Position numbers and translations under genes: made by a program. 64,000 bases of DNA from Streptomyces poonensis (GTDB lineage: Bacteria; Actinomycetota; Actinomycetes; Streptomycetales; Streptomycetaceae). Below the pieces are notes generated by a model that was not told where the DNA came from, did not search any database, and worked only from the letters and a program-made list of their open reading frames with translations. The DNA lies in contig NZ_BMVW01000009.1 of the NCBI RefSeq assembly GCF_014650915.1, forward strand, positions 231,288 to 295,287, written 5' to 3'. This document shows positions 17,806 to 26,700 of the stretch, in pieces; position 1 is the first letter of the stretch, and each line of letters opens with the position of its first letter.

Positions 17806-20352
17806 ATGAAGCGCGGCAGGCTGCGAATCTATGTCGGGGCCGCCCCCGGTGCCGGAAAGACGTACGCGATGCTGTCCGAGGCGCACCGCCGCATCGAGCG
17901 GGGAACCGATTGCGTCGCGGCTCACGTCGAGCATCACGGTCGGCCGCGTACGGAGGCGATGCTGGACGGGATCGAGCAGGTACCGCAGAAGGAGCTGGAG
18001 CACCACGGCGGGAAGTTCATCGAGATGGACGTGGACGCGGTCCTGGCACGGCGGCCCACCGTCGCGCTCGTCGACGAACTCGCCCACACCAACGTGCCCG
18101 GCAGCCGCAACGCGAAGCGTTGGCAGGACGTCGAGGAGCTCCTCGCGGCGGGTGTCGACGTGGTGACCACTGTCAACATCCAGCACCTGGAGTCGCTTCA
18201 GGACATCGTCGAGTCGATCACCGGCATACGGCAACAAGAGACCATTCCCGACGAGGTGGTGCGGCGCGCTGATCAGATCGAGCTGGTCGACATGTCGCCT
18301 GAGGCGTTACGGCGTCGCATGGCCCACGGCAACATCTATGCCCCGGCCGAGGTGGATGCCGCCCTCTCGCACTGCTTCCGCCCCGGCAACCTCATGGCTC
18401 TGCGCGAGCTGGCCTTGTTATGGGTGGCCGACCGGGCCGATGAACACCTCCGCAAGTACCGAGGCGAACATCAGGTCTCCACCATCTGGGGTTCCCGGGA
18501 ACGGATCGTGATCGGTCTGGCCGGTGGCCCCGAGGGCCGCACCCTGATACGCCGTGCCGCGCGGCTGGCCGAGAAGGGCGCCGGCGGGGAAGTGCTCGCC
18601 GTCTACATTTCACGGAGCGGAGGGATCACCTCGGCTTCGCCCGAGGAGCTTACCCTTCAACGAACGTTGGTGGAGAATCTCGGCGGAACGTTCCACCATG
18701 TCATCGGCGAGGACATCCCCTCGGCCTTGCTGGAGTTCGCGAGGGGCGTCAACGCCACCCAGATCGTGTTGGGCGCGAGCCGTCGCAGAGCGTGGCGGTA
18801 CGTCTTCGGCCGTGGAGTCAGCGCCACGGTGGCCGTGAACTCGGGCCCCGATCTGGACGTCCACATCGTCACCCACGAACGGGGCGCCAGGGAAAGGGGC
18901 CTCCCGGAGGCCCGCCGAACACAGCTGGACCGCCGCCGGGTCCTGTGGGGGTGGCTGGTCGGAGTGGCAGGGCCGGTCCTGCTCACACTGCTGGTGGAAG
19001 GCGTCGACGACGGCCTGGGCCTCACCAACACCATGCTCCTGTTCCTGTCCCTGACAGTGGCCTCGGCATTGTTGGGCGGGATGCGGCCCGCAGTCGCCTC
19101 GGCGGTCCTGGGGTCCCTGCTGCTCAACTACTACTTCACACCGCCTCTGCGTCAATGGTCGATCCACGGCACCGAGAACATCTTCGCCCTGGTCGTCTTC
19201 GTCGGTCTGGCCGTGTCCGTGGCCTCCGTGGTGGGTCTCGCGGCCCGTCGTACGCACCAGGCGGCCCGACTGCGCGCCGAGTCGGAGGTCCTCTCCTTCC
19301 TGGCCGGCAGCGTGCTGCGGGGGGAGGACAGTCTGGACGCCTTGCTGGAGCGGGTACGCGAGACCTTCGGCATGGAATCCGTGGCGCTGCTGGAACGGGA
19401 GAGCGACGTCGATCCATGGACGTGCACCGGCAGCGTGGGCTCGGCCTCGCCCGTCCAGCGTCCGGAGCACGCCGATGTCGACGTACCGGTGGGCGACCAC
19501 CTGGCGCTCGCACTCTCGGGCCGTGTCCTCCCGGCGGAGGACCGGCGGATCCTGGTCGCCTTCGCGGCCCAGGCCGCCGTGGTGCTGGACCGGCAGCGGT
19601 TGCAGTCGGAGGCCGAGCAGGCCCGTGCACTGGCGGAGGGCAACCGCATCCGCACCGCTCTCCTCGCCGCGGTCAGTCATGACCTCCGCACCCCGCTCGC
19701 CGGTATCAAAGCGTCAGTGAGCTCCCTGCGCTCCGACGAAGTCGACTGGTCGGTTGACGACCGGGCCGAGCTGCTCGCCGGCATCGAGGAGGGCGCGGAC
19801 CGCCTCGACCATCTCATCGGCAATCTCCTCGACATGTCCCGGCTGCAGACCGGCACGGTGGTTCCGCTCATCCGAGAGATCGATCTGGACGAAGTCGTCC
19901 CAACGGCCCTCTCCGGCGTTCCGGAGGGCAGCGTCGAGCTGGACATTCCGGAGACGCTGCCGATGGTCGTCGTCGACAAGGGTCTGCTTGAGCGTGTCGT
20001 CGCCAACGTCGTCGAGAACGCCGTGAAGTACAGTCCGCCCGAGACGTCCGTGCTCGTGTCGGCCAGTGTTCTGGGCGACCGGATCGAGGTGCGGGTGGTC
20101 GATAGAGGGCCTGGCGTGCCCGATCACGCGAAGGAGCACATCTTCGCACCCTTCCAGCGCTACGGCGATGCCCCGCGCGGCGCGGGCGTGGGTCTGGGCC
20201 TCGCGGTGGCACGCGGGTTCGTGGAGGCGCTCCACGGCACGCTCACCGCTGAGGACACCCCCGGTGGGGGGCTGACCTTGGTGATCACCTTGCGAGCCGC
20301 GGGCCGGAAGACGTCATCGAACGCGTCCATGGTCCGCTCGATCCATCCGTAA
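17806..20352 (+). CDS. kdpD: KdpD sensor histidine kinase (copy 2)
   Basis: An 848-residue protein with the same domain order as the copy at 5956 and very similar sequence throughout: GAAPGAGKTYAMLSEAHRRI at the Walker-like motif, DELAHTNVPGSRN, GLAGGPEGRTLIRRAARLAE, four membrane helices (WLVGVAGPVLLTLL to VSVASVVGLAA), GAF-like region, H-box AVSHDLRTPLAGIK with H625, and DRGPGVPD plus GVGLGLAVARG. The ATG at 17806 has GGGAG 8 nt upstream; a GTG at 17773 is possible. Unlike copy 1 it has no kdpE or pump genes beside it. It follows the NarL-type regulator and precedes an alcohol dehydrogenase by 20 nt, so it may share a transcript with the latter. All catalytic motifs are intact. It probably arose by duplication, within this genome or by transfer. 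Confidence 0.92.
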   Translation: MKRGRLRIYVGAAPGAGKTYAMLSEAHRRIERGTDCVAAHVEHHGRPRTEAMLDGIEQVPQKELEHHGGKFIEMDVDAVLARRPTVALVDELAHTNVPGSRNAKRWQDVEELLAAGVDVVTTVNIQHLESLQDIVESITGIRQQETIPDEVVRRADQIELVDMSPEALRRRMAHGNIYAPAEVDAALSHCFRPGNLMALRELALLWVADRADEHLRKYRGEHQVSTIWGSRERIVIGLAGGPEGRTLIRRAARLAEKGAGGEVLAVYISRSGGITSASPEELTLQRTLVENLGGTFHHVIGEDIPSALLEFARGVNATQIVLGASRRRAWRYVFGRGVSATVAVNSGPDLDVHIVTHERGARERGLPEARRTQLDRRRVLWGWLVGVAGPVLLTLLVEGVDDGLGLTNTMLLFLSLTVASALLGGMRPAVASAVLGSLLLNYYFTPPLRQWSIHGTENIFALVVFVGLAVSVASVVGLAARRTHQAARLRAESEVLSFLAGSVLRGEDSLDALLERVRETFGMESVALLERESDVDPWTCTGSVGSASPVQRPEHADVDVPVGDHLALALSGRVLPAEDRRILVAFAAQAAVVLDRQRLQSEAEQARALAEGNRIRTALLAAVSHDLRTPLAGIKASVSSLRSDEVDWSVDDRAELLAGIEEGADRLDHLIGNLLDMSRLQTGTVVPLIREIDLDEVVPTALSGVPEGSVELDIPETLPMVVVDKGLLERVVANVVENAVKYSPPETSVLVSASVLGDRIEVRVVDRGPGVPDHAKEHIFAPFQRYGDAPRGAGVGLGLAVARGFVEALHGTLTAEDTPGGGLTLVITLRAAGRKTSSNASMVRSIHP

Positions 20353-20372
20353 CGAACAAGGGAAGGCACACC

Positions 20373-21425
20373 GTGCTCGCCGCCGTCTACCACGGACAAC
20401 GCGATGTCAGAGTTCAGCAGTGGGATGATCCTCTGCCACCAGGACCGGAAGAGGTCCAGCTCCAGGTCCTGCGGGCCAGTCTGTGCGGGACGGACGTGGA
20501 CGAGTTCGTCTCAGGGCCCCATCTGGTGCCCCTCAACAGCCCGCATGCGGCCAGCGGACGCCGGGGACCGGTGGTTCTGGGCCATGAGATCGTCGGTCGG
20601 GTGGTGGCCGCAGGGACAGATGTCAATCAGTTCGGCGCCGGCGACGTCGTGGTGCCCGGATCCGGCGTCTCCTGCGGACTGTGCCGGTGGTGCGCGGAAG
20701 GACGGACCAACCTGTGTGAGCGTTACTACACGGTGGGACTGCATGTGGACGGTGGGCTCGCCGAGCGCGTCAACGTGCCGGCGCGCATCTGCAGGCCGGT
20801 GGGGAGCATGACGGAGGACGTCGCGATCATGGCGCAGCCCCTCGCTGTCGCGTTGCACGCCGTGCGGGGCACCGGCGCCAGAACTGGCGCGCGTGTCGTG
20901 GTGATCGGGCTCGGCGGGATCGGTGCCCTGATCGTGGCCGCCTGCTCTGCCCGCGGCATCGGCACGATCGCTGTGGATGTGTCGCGAGCACGTCTCGAAA
21001 CCGCTGAGCGCCTCGGCGCATCCTTGCTCGTCGACGCTTCGTGCGAGGACGCCGCAGCGGTGATCCGCCGGGTCACCAGGGGATACGGCGCCGACATCGT
21101 CATCGAGGCGTCCGGTGCTCGGCAAGGGCTCGGGCTGGCCATGAACGCCGTCTGCCGCGGAGGACACGTCCAGCTCGTCGGCCTGCACCGCGACCCGAGT
21201 CCCCTGGACCTGACCCGGCTCGTCCTCGACGAGATCCGGATTTCCACCTCCAAGGTCCACGTCTGCCACGAGGACCTTCCCGAGGCGCTCGCGATGCTCG
21301 CCGCACATCCGCACATCGCCTCCAGGACAGCGGACCGCGTCATCGGACTGAGGGACGTCGTCACCCAGGGGTTCCTGCGCATGGCCGCCGGAGAGGTACA
21401 CGGAAAGGTCGTCGTCGCCCCCTGA
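20373..21425 (+). CDS. Zinc-dependent alcohol dehydrogenase (MDR superfamily)
   Basis: A 350-residue medium-chain dehydrogenase. Catalytic-zinc residues are visible as Cys in ASLCGTDVDEF and the GHE of VVLGHEIVGRV. The structural-zinc cysteines lie in CGLCRWCAEGRTNLC. The Rossmann motif is VVVIGLGGIGALIVA, followed by an acidic AVDVS that favours NAD(H). Overall it resembles butanediol/threonine-type dehydrogenases, oxidising a secondary alcohol or reducing a ketone. The GTG start at 20373 follows AAGGGAAGG, 20 nt behind kdpD copy 2. It may be a tailoring or precursor enzyme for the neighbouring pathway or an unrelated metabolic enzyme. Confidence 0.85.
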   Translation: MLAAVYHGQRDVRVQQWDDPLPPGPEEVQLQVLRASLCGTDVDEFVSGPHLVPLNSPHAASGRRGPVVLGHEIVGRVVAAGTDVNQFGAGDVVVPGSGVSCGLCRWCAEGRTNLCERYYTVGLHVDGGLAERVNVPARICRPVGSMTEDVAIMAQPLAVALHAVRGTGARTGARVVVIGLGGIGALIVAACSARGIGTIAVDVSRARLETAERLGASLLVDASCEDAAAVIRRVTRGYGADIVIEASGARQGLGLAMNAVCRGGHVQLVGLHRDPSPLDLTRLVLDEIRISTSKVHVCHEDLPEALAMLAAHPHIASRTADRVIGLRDVVTQGFLRMAAGEVHGKVVVAP

Positions 21426-21430
21426 AGCGT

Positions 21431-21460
21431 GCGACAAGTACGCGACAAGAGCGCGACAGG
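21431..21460 (+). promoter_or_regulatory. Three GCGACA direct repeats at 11-bp spacing (SARP-like site)
   Basis: GCGACAAG at 21431, GCGACAAG at 21442 and GCGACAGG at 21453 are spaced exactly 11 bases apart. SARP-family activators bind heptamer direct repeats with 11-bp periodicity placed about 8 bases ahead of a -10 element. Here the stretch CGCTAAGAG begins a few bases after the last repeat and could serve as that element. No SARP gene lies in the window. The site would control the cyclase, isochorismate synthase and NRPS genes downstream. Confidence 0.45.
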
Positions 21461-21612
21461 GAAACGCTAAGAGTGAGGCAAGTGGATTGACCTGTTGATC
21501 AAGAAAAAATGACACTCGAGTGGCACGGACATCGGCCGGTCCCGGCCGATTCTCCCAGTTCCGCTCGGCATCGGCCGATGCGCGTTCTCTGAAGTCAGGC
21601 GGCTTGTTGGAC

Positions 21613-22308
21613 ATGCGCGTGATCGACATCAGCCAGGGGTGGTACGAGGGCATGCCGAGCTTCGGCGCCTCCTGGTACCCGCAGTTCTCGCTGGAGCGGG
21701 CCATGTCCCCGCAGACGGACCCGGCCGGGGTGGACCGGACCTTCTCGACCCTGCACCTGTTCCCGCACAACGGAAGCCATGTGGAGTCAAGATTCCACTT
21801 CTACCCCGACGGCGAGAAGATCGACGAGGTACCGCTGGAGACCTTCACCGGGCGGGCCTGCGTCGCCGACCTGTCCCACAAGAAGGACCTCGAGCCGGTG
21901 GAGGCGGACGACCTGGCCGGAGCGTTGCAGGACGTCTGGACCCCCGGCGACCGGTTGCTCATACGCACCGGCCACCCGGAGCGACACCTCGGCCAGGACG
22001 ACTACTGGGACGTCGCCCCCTTCCTGACGCCGTCGGCGGCGGAATGGATCGTCGACAACCGAGCGGCCCTCGTGGGCATGGACTGTGTCACGGAAGAACC
22101 CGGCGACCGTCGGTTCCCGGTCCATCGCAGGGTGCTCGGTGCCTCCATACCCCTGTTGGAGAACCTCGCCGGCCTCCACCGGGTCAGTGAGCGGGTCACC
22201 TGGCTGTTCGCCCTTCCGGTCAAGGTGTCCGACTCCGAGGCCGCGCCCGTACGCGCCGTGGTCGTCGAGGGGCTCCTGCCCATGATCGACGGACAGCGTG
22301 ACGCGTAG
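21613..22308 (+). CDS. Cyclase-family (kynurenine-formamidase-like) hydrolase
   Basis: A 231-residue protein of the cyclase family that includes kynurenine formamidases. It starts MRVIDISQGWYEGMPSFG, as is usual. The metal-binding signature, normally HxGTHxDxPxH, appears here as HNGSHVESRFHFYPDGEKID: the three histidines remain, Thr is Ser, Asp is Glu, and the Pro is replaced. Later family features include GDRLLIRTGHPERHLG and VGMDCVTEEP. The ATG at 21613 is chosen; in-frame TTGs lie just upstream. Its end overlaps the isochorismate synthase start by 11 nt, so these are one operon. Members hydrolyse amides or lactones, or act in polyketide pathways. The substrate here is unknown; the changed metal site may alter specificity. 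Confidence 0.75.
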   Translation: MRVIDISQGWYEGMPSFGASWYPQFSLERAMSPQTDPAGVDRTFSTLHLFPHNGSHVESRFHFYPDGEKIDEVPLETFTGRACVADLSHKKDLEPVEADDLAGALQDVWTPGDRLLIRTGHPERHLGQDDYWDVAPFLTPSAAEWIVDNRAALVGMDCVTEEPGDRRFPVHRRVLGASIPLLENLAGLHRVSERVTWLFALPVKVSDSEAAPVRAVVVEGLLPMIDGQRDA

Positions 22309-23755
22309 GACGGTGTCGAGGGAAGTGCCTGCCGAACCGCTCCTCGATCGTGCCGAAGTGATGCGGGCGTGTGCCCAGGCCCTTTCGCGGGCAAGGGGGT
22401 CGGGGCACGACGTCCTGGTGAGCATAGGGGCGCGCACCTGTGCCGCCCCCGCGCTCAATGCCACGAGCTGTGTCCCGTCGGGGGAGCGGAGCTTCTTATG
22501 GCGCTCGCCCTGGAGCCGACGGCGGATCGTGGCGTCGGGCAGCGCGATCGACCTCACCGGGCGGGGAGACGGCCGGTTCGACTCCGTACAGGGGAAGTGG
22601 CGGGCGCTGGCCGGGCAGGCCGTCGTCGCGGGAACCGATCGCGGCCCCTTGCTCGTCGGCGGTTTCGCGTTCCGTCCCTCCCCGCGCGACGCGGGCGAAC
22701 GGCAGGGCCTTCCTGACGGGTTGATGTGGGTGCCCCAGGTGGTCTTCCTCACCGCCGGGGACGGGGCCACCGAGACGGTCGTGTCCTCCTTGGTCACTCC
22801 CCGGAGCAGTCCAGCCGATGTCGCCGACGCGCTCATGGCTCTCGCCGGTGACGCGAGGAAGAACCTCGCTGCCCGGACCGGATGTGTGCCACCTGCTCGG
22901 CGTGCGATCGAGACCGTCGACCTGCCGGTACAGGGAGACTGGAACGACCTGGTCAAGAAGGCGGCCGAAGCCATCGAAGCGGGGGCGTTCGAGAAGGTCG
23001 TCCTGGCGAGGGCCGAAGAGATACGGGCGGACGAGGACTTCGACGTACCCGCAGCCCTGTCCCTCCTCGAACAGGAGGATCCCGGCACCGCCGTCTTCGG
23101 GGCGCAGGTGGGAAGGAGCTGGTTCATCGGGGCGACACCGGAGTACCTGCTCACCGCGAACGGCCCCCGCGTAGAGACCCTTGCGCTCGCCGGGTCCGCA
23201 CGCCGGGACTCCAGTCCCCTTCGCGACCGTGCCCTTGCGCGGGAACTCATGAGCAGCGTCAAGGAGCGCCACGAACACCGCCTCGTCGCCGACGCGTTGA
23301 CCGCCTTCCTCGACGAACACTGCCGTGACGTCCACGGTGAAGCGGAACCACAGGTGGCGAAGTTCGCCAGGATCCAGCACCTGCGGACGAGGCTGCGCGG
23401 AACGCGTCGGGGCCGGGACACCAAGGGCCTCCTCGGGCTCGTCGCCGCCTTGCACCCCACTCCCGCCCTTGGTGGCCATCCCCGTCCCGCGGCGCTCGAC
23501 TGGCTCGACACCCACGAGAAGCTGGACCGCGGTTGGTACGCCGCGCCGCTCGGTTGGACGGACCGTGAGGACGACGGAGAGTTCGCCGTCACCATCAGGT
23601 CGGCCCTGGTACAGGGAGACCGGGCGACGCTGTACGCCGGCTGTGGCGTGGTGGCGGGCAGCGTCCCGGACAACGAGTACCGAGAGACCGCCCTCAAGTT
23701 GCGTGTCATGCGCGCGGCCCTGGGGCTGGACCGTCTCGACCGCTCACAACCGTAG
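22298..23755 (+). CDS. Isochorismate synthase-like chorismate-utilising enzyme
   Basis: A 485-residue member of the chorismate-binding family. C-terminal signatures in order: FEKVVLARAEEI, WFIGATPEYLL, ALAGSARRD, SSVKERHEHRLVADAL, IQHLRTRLRGTRRG, LHPTPALGGHPRPAALDWL, GWYAAPLGWTD and CGVVAGSVPDNEYRETALKL. The HPTPALGG and KxRxEH patterns are those of isochorismate synthases rather than anthranilate synthases. It isomerises chorismate to isochorismate, the entry to salicylate, 2,3-dihydroxybenzoate or menaquinone. No isochorismatase, lyase or aryl-activating enzyme is recognisable in the window, so the branch product is unclear. The N-terminal third is less conserved. It overlaps the cyclase gene and lies 25 nt before the NRPS, implying a joint transcript. 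Confidence 0.85.
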   Translation: MTRRTVSREVPAEPLLDRAEVMRACAQALSRARGSGHDVLVSIGARTCAAPALNATSCVPSGERSFLWRSPWSRRRIVASGSAIDLTGRGDGRFDSVQGKWRALAGQAVVAGTDRGPLLVGGFAFRPSPRDAGERQGLPDGLMWVPQVVFLTAGDGATETVVSSLVTPRSSPADVADALMALAGDARKNLAARTGCVPPARRAIETVDLPVQGDWNDLVKKAAEAIEAGAFEKVVLARAEEIRADEDFDVPAALSLLEQEDPGTAVFGAQVGRSWFIGATPEYLLTANGPRVETLALAGSARRDSSPLRDRALARELMSSVKERHEHRLVADALTAFLDEHCRDVHGEAEPQVAKFARIQHLRTRLRGTRRGRDTKGLLGLVAALHPTPALGGHPRPAALDWLDTHEKLDRGWYAAPLGWTDREDDGEFAVTIRSALVQGDRATLYAGCGVVAGSVPDNEYRETALKLRVMRAALGLDRLDRSQP

Positions 23756-23780
23756 AAGAAGCCGATCGGAGCGACAGACC

Positions 23781-26700
23781 ATGATCGTGGGCTCGGTGCA
23801 CGAGGCCTTCCGTGGCCAGGCGACGAAGACCCCGGATGTGATGGCCGTGGAGTGCGCGGGGCGTGGTCTCACGTACCAGGAGCTGGACGAGCGAGCGAAC
23901 CGGTTGGCTCATCGTCTCATCAAGGAGGGAGCCGGCCCCGAACGACCTGTGATGGTGCTGATGGACCGTTCGATCGAGCTGATCGTCGGCCTGCTCGCCG
24001 TTCTCAAAGCAGGCTCCTTCTACGTGCCCCTGCACACCGGCCTTCCGCAGAAGAGGCTGCAGTGGATGGCCGAGGACTGTGAGGCCCGGATCCTTCTGGC
24101 GGACACCACGATGAGGGACCGGTGGCTCCCCCGCGCCGAGGTGACGGTGCTGGGCGACCGGGCGGAGGAGTTCGCGGGCTTCCCCGGGGGCGATCCCGGG
24201 ATCCGGGCGCATGCGGACCAGCTCGCGTACGTGATGTACACGTCGGGGTCCACCGGCCTGCCCAAGGGCGTCGCCGTCACCCAGCAGAACGTCGTCGACC
24301 TCGTCAATGACTCCATGTTCCGGCAGCCCGGTGCCCACGAGCGGGTGCTGCTCACCGCCTCGTACGCCTTCGACCCCTCCGTCCACTGCATATGGCACCC
24401 GTTGACGCACGGCGGCAGTGTCGTGGTCGCCGCGGAGTCCGACGTCACGGTGGACCGACTCGCCCGTCTCTTCAGTGAGCAACGCGTCACCAGCACCACC
24501 ATCACGGCCGGACTCTTCCGCGTGATGGCCGAGGAGCACCCCACGTGCTTCTCCGGGGTGCGGGAGATCATCACGGGAGGAGACGTCATCGCCCCGGCCG
24601 CCGTGCGCAACGTCCTGGACGCCTGCCGGGAGACGACCGTCCGCTGCGCCTACGGCCCGACCGAGGCGACGATGGTGGCCTCGCAGTCCGCGTGGACGGC
24701 GTCGATGCCGGTCCCCGCGCAGATGCCGATCGGCGGGCTCGTCGACGGAATGCGCGGCTACGTCCTGGACGACCGGCTCCGAGTGGTGGCCGCGGGCGAG
24801 GCCGGCGAACTCTACCTGGCGGGGGACGGACTCGCCCGGGGCTACTTCAGGCGGCCCGGACTCACCGCGGAGCGATTCACCGCCGACCCGTTCGGGCCCC
24901 CGGGATCGCGCATGTACCGGACCGGCGACATGGCCCGCTGGAACGCGGACGGCCTGCTCGAGTTCGTGGGCAGGACGGACGGGCAGGTCAAGATCCGGGG
25001 CTTCCGCGTCGAACTGGGGGAGGTAGAGGCCGCACTGGCAGACCAGCGCGGCCTTCGGCAGGCGGTCGTCACCCTGCGCGAGGTCACGCAAGGTGACAAG
25101 AGACTGGTCGCCTATGTCGTACCGGAGAGCCCGCAGTGGGTCGACCTCGACACGATCCGGCGGAACCTCGAGCGACGACTGCCCAGCTACGCCGTACCGT
25201 CCGCCTTCGTCACGATCGACAGGCTTCCCCTCACCCACAACAACAAGATCGACTACCGGGCTCTGCCCGCCCCGCCCGCGACGGTTCGGCACACGACGCC
25301 GCCGCGCACCGCCGGCGAGGAGTCGATCTGCCGTCTGTTCGCCACCGTTCTCGGCCTGGCCGAGGTCGGCATCGACGACGACTTCTTCGCCTACGGAGGT
25401 GACTCGCTCTCAGCGACCCGCCTGATCAGCCGGATCCGGGCGACGCTCCACGTGGACCTGGGCGTCGCGGCCGTCTTCAGCGCCCCCACCCCAGCCTCGC
25501 TCGCCGAGGTGGTGGACGCGGCACCGTCGTCCCGCCCGGCGCTGACCACGGGGGTGCGTCCGGCTGAGGTGCCGATGTCGTTCGCGCAGCGGCGGTTGTG
25601 GTTCCTGGGGCAGTTCGAGGGGTCGAGTGCCACGTACAACCTGCCTGTGGTGTATCGGGTCACGGGGCGGCTCGACGTGGTGGCGCTGGAGCTGGCGTTG
25701 GGTGATGTGGTCGGGCGGCACGAGAGTCTGCGGACGGTGCTGCGTGAGGTGGAGGGCCGGCCGGTACAGGTGGTGCTGCCTTCCGGGCCCGTGACGGTGC
25801 ACCGGCACGACTGCACCGAGGACGAACTGCCGGCCGCGCTCGAAGAGCTCGGAACCTACGCGTTCGACCTTGCGGCCGAACCGCCGATGCGTGTCACGCT
25901 GCTCTCGTTGGACGCGGACAGGTGGGTGCTGGTGCTGCTGCTGCACCACAGCGCGGCGGACGGATGGTCACAGGACCCCTTGTTGAGGGACCTGTCGGAG
26001 GCCTATCGGTGCCGGACGGCCGGAGCGCCGCCCGCGTGGACCGAGCTGCCGGTGCAGTACGGGGACTACGCACAGTGGCAGAGCGAACTGCTCGGCGACG
26101 AGGACGACCCGACCAGCCTGATCTCGCGACAGCTGAGTTATTGGAAGGAGACCCTGCGCGGGCTTCCGGAACAGGTGGACCTGCCGCTGGACCGCCCGCG
26201 AGCCGCCATCGCGAGCGATGTGGGTGACCAGGTTCCGCTGAGGCTGGCACCGGAACTGCACCAAGCCCTCGTCACGATGGCGCGACAGGAGGGTGTCACC
26301 GTCTTCATGGCGCTGCAGGCCGCCCTCGCCGTTCTGCTGACGCGCCACGGAGCGGGGACGGACATTCCGATCGGGACGCCGGTGGCGGGGCGTACCGACG
26401 AGGCGTTGGACGACCTCGTCGGTTTCTTCGTGAACACGGTGGTGCTGCGCACCGACACCTCGGGCGATCCCATTTTCCGAGAGCTGCTGAAACGGGTGCG
26501 GGCCACCGCTCTCGGGGCCTACACCCACCAGGACGTGCCTTTCGAGCGCGTCGTCGAAGCGCTCAACCCGAACAGGTCACTCAGCAGTCACCCGCTCTTC
26601 CAGACCATGCTGGTGCTCCAGAACTCCGACGTCGCATCACTCCGCCTGGCGGGGACCCGGACCGAGCGTCTGCCGCATCAGACGGGGCACGTCCGATTCG

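Noticed and set aside
22298..23755. Anthranilate synthase or aminodeoxychorismate synthase
   Set aside because: The HPTPALGG and KERHEH patterns and the absence of a glutamine amidotransferase point to isochorismate synthase.
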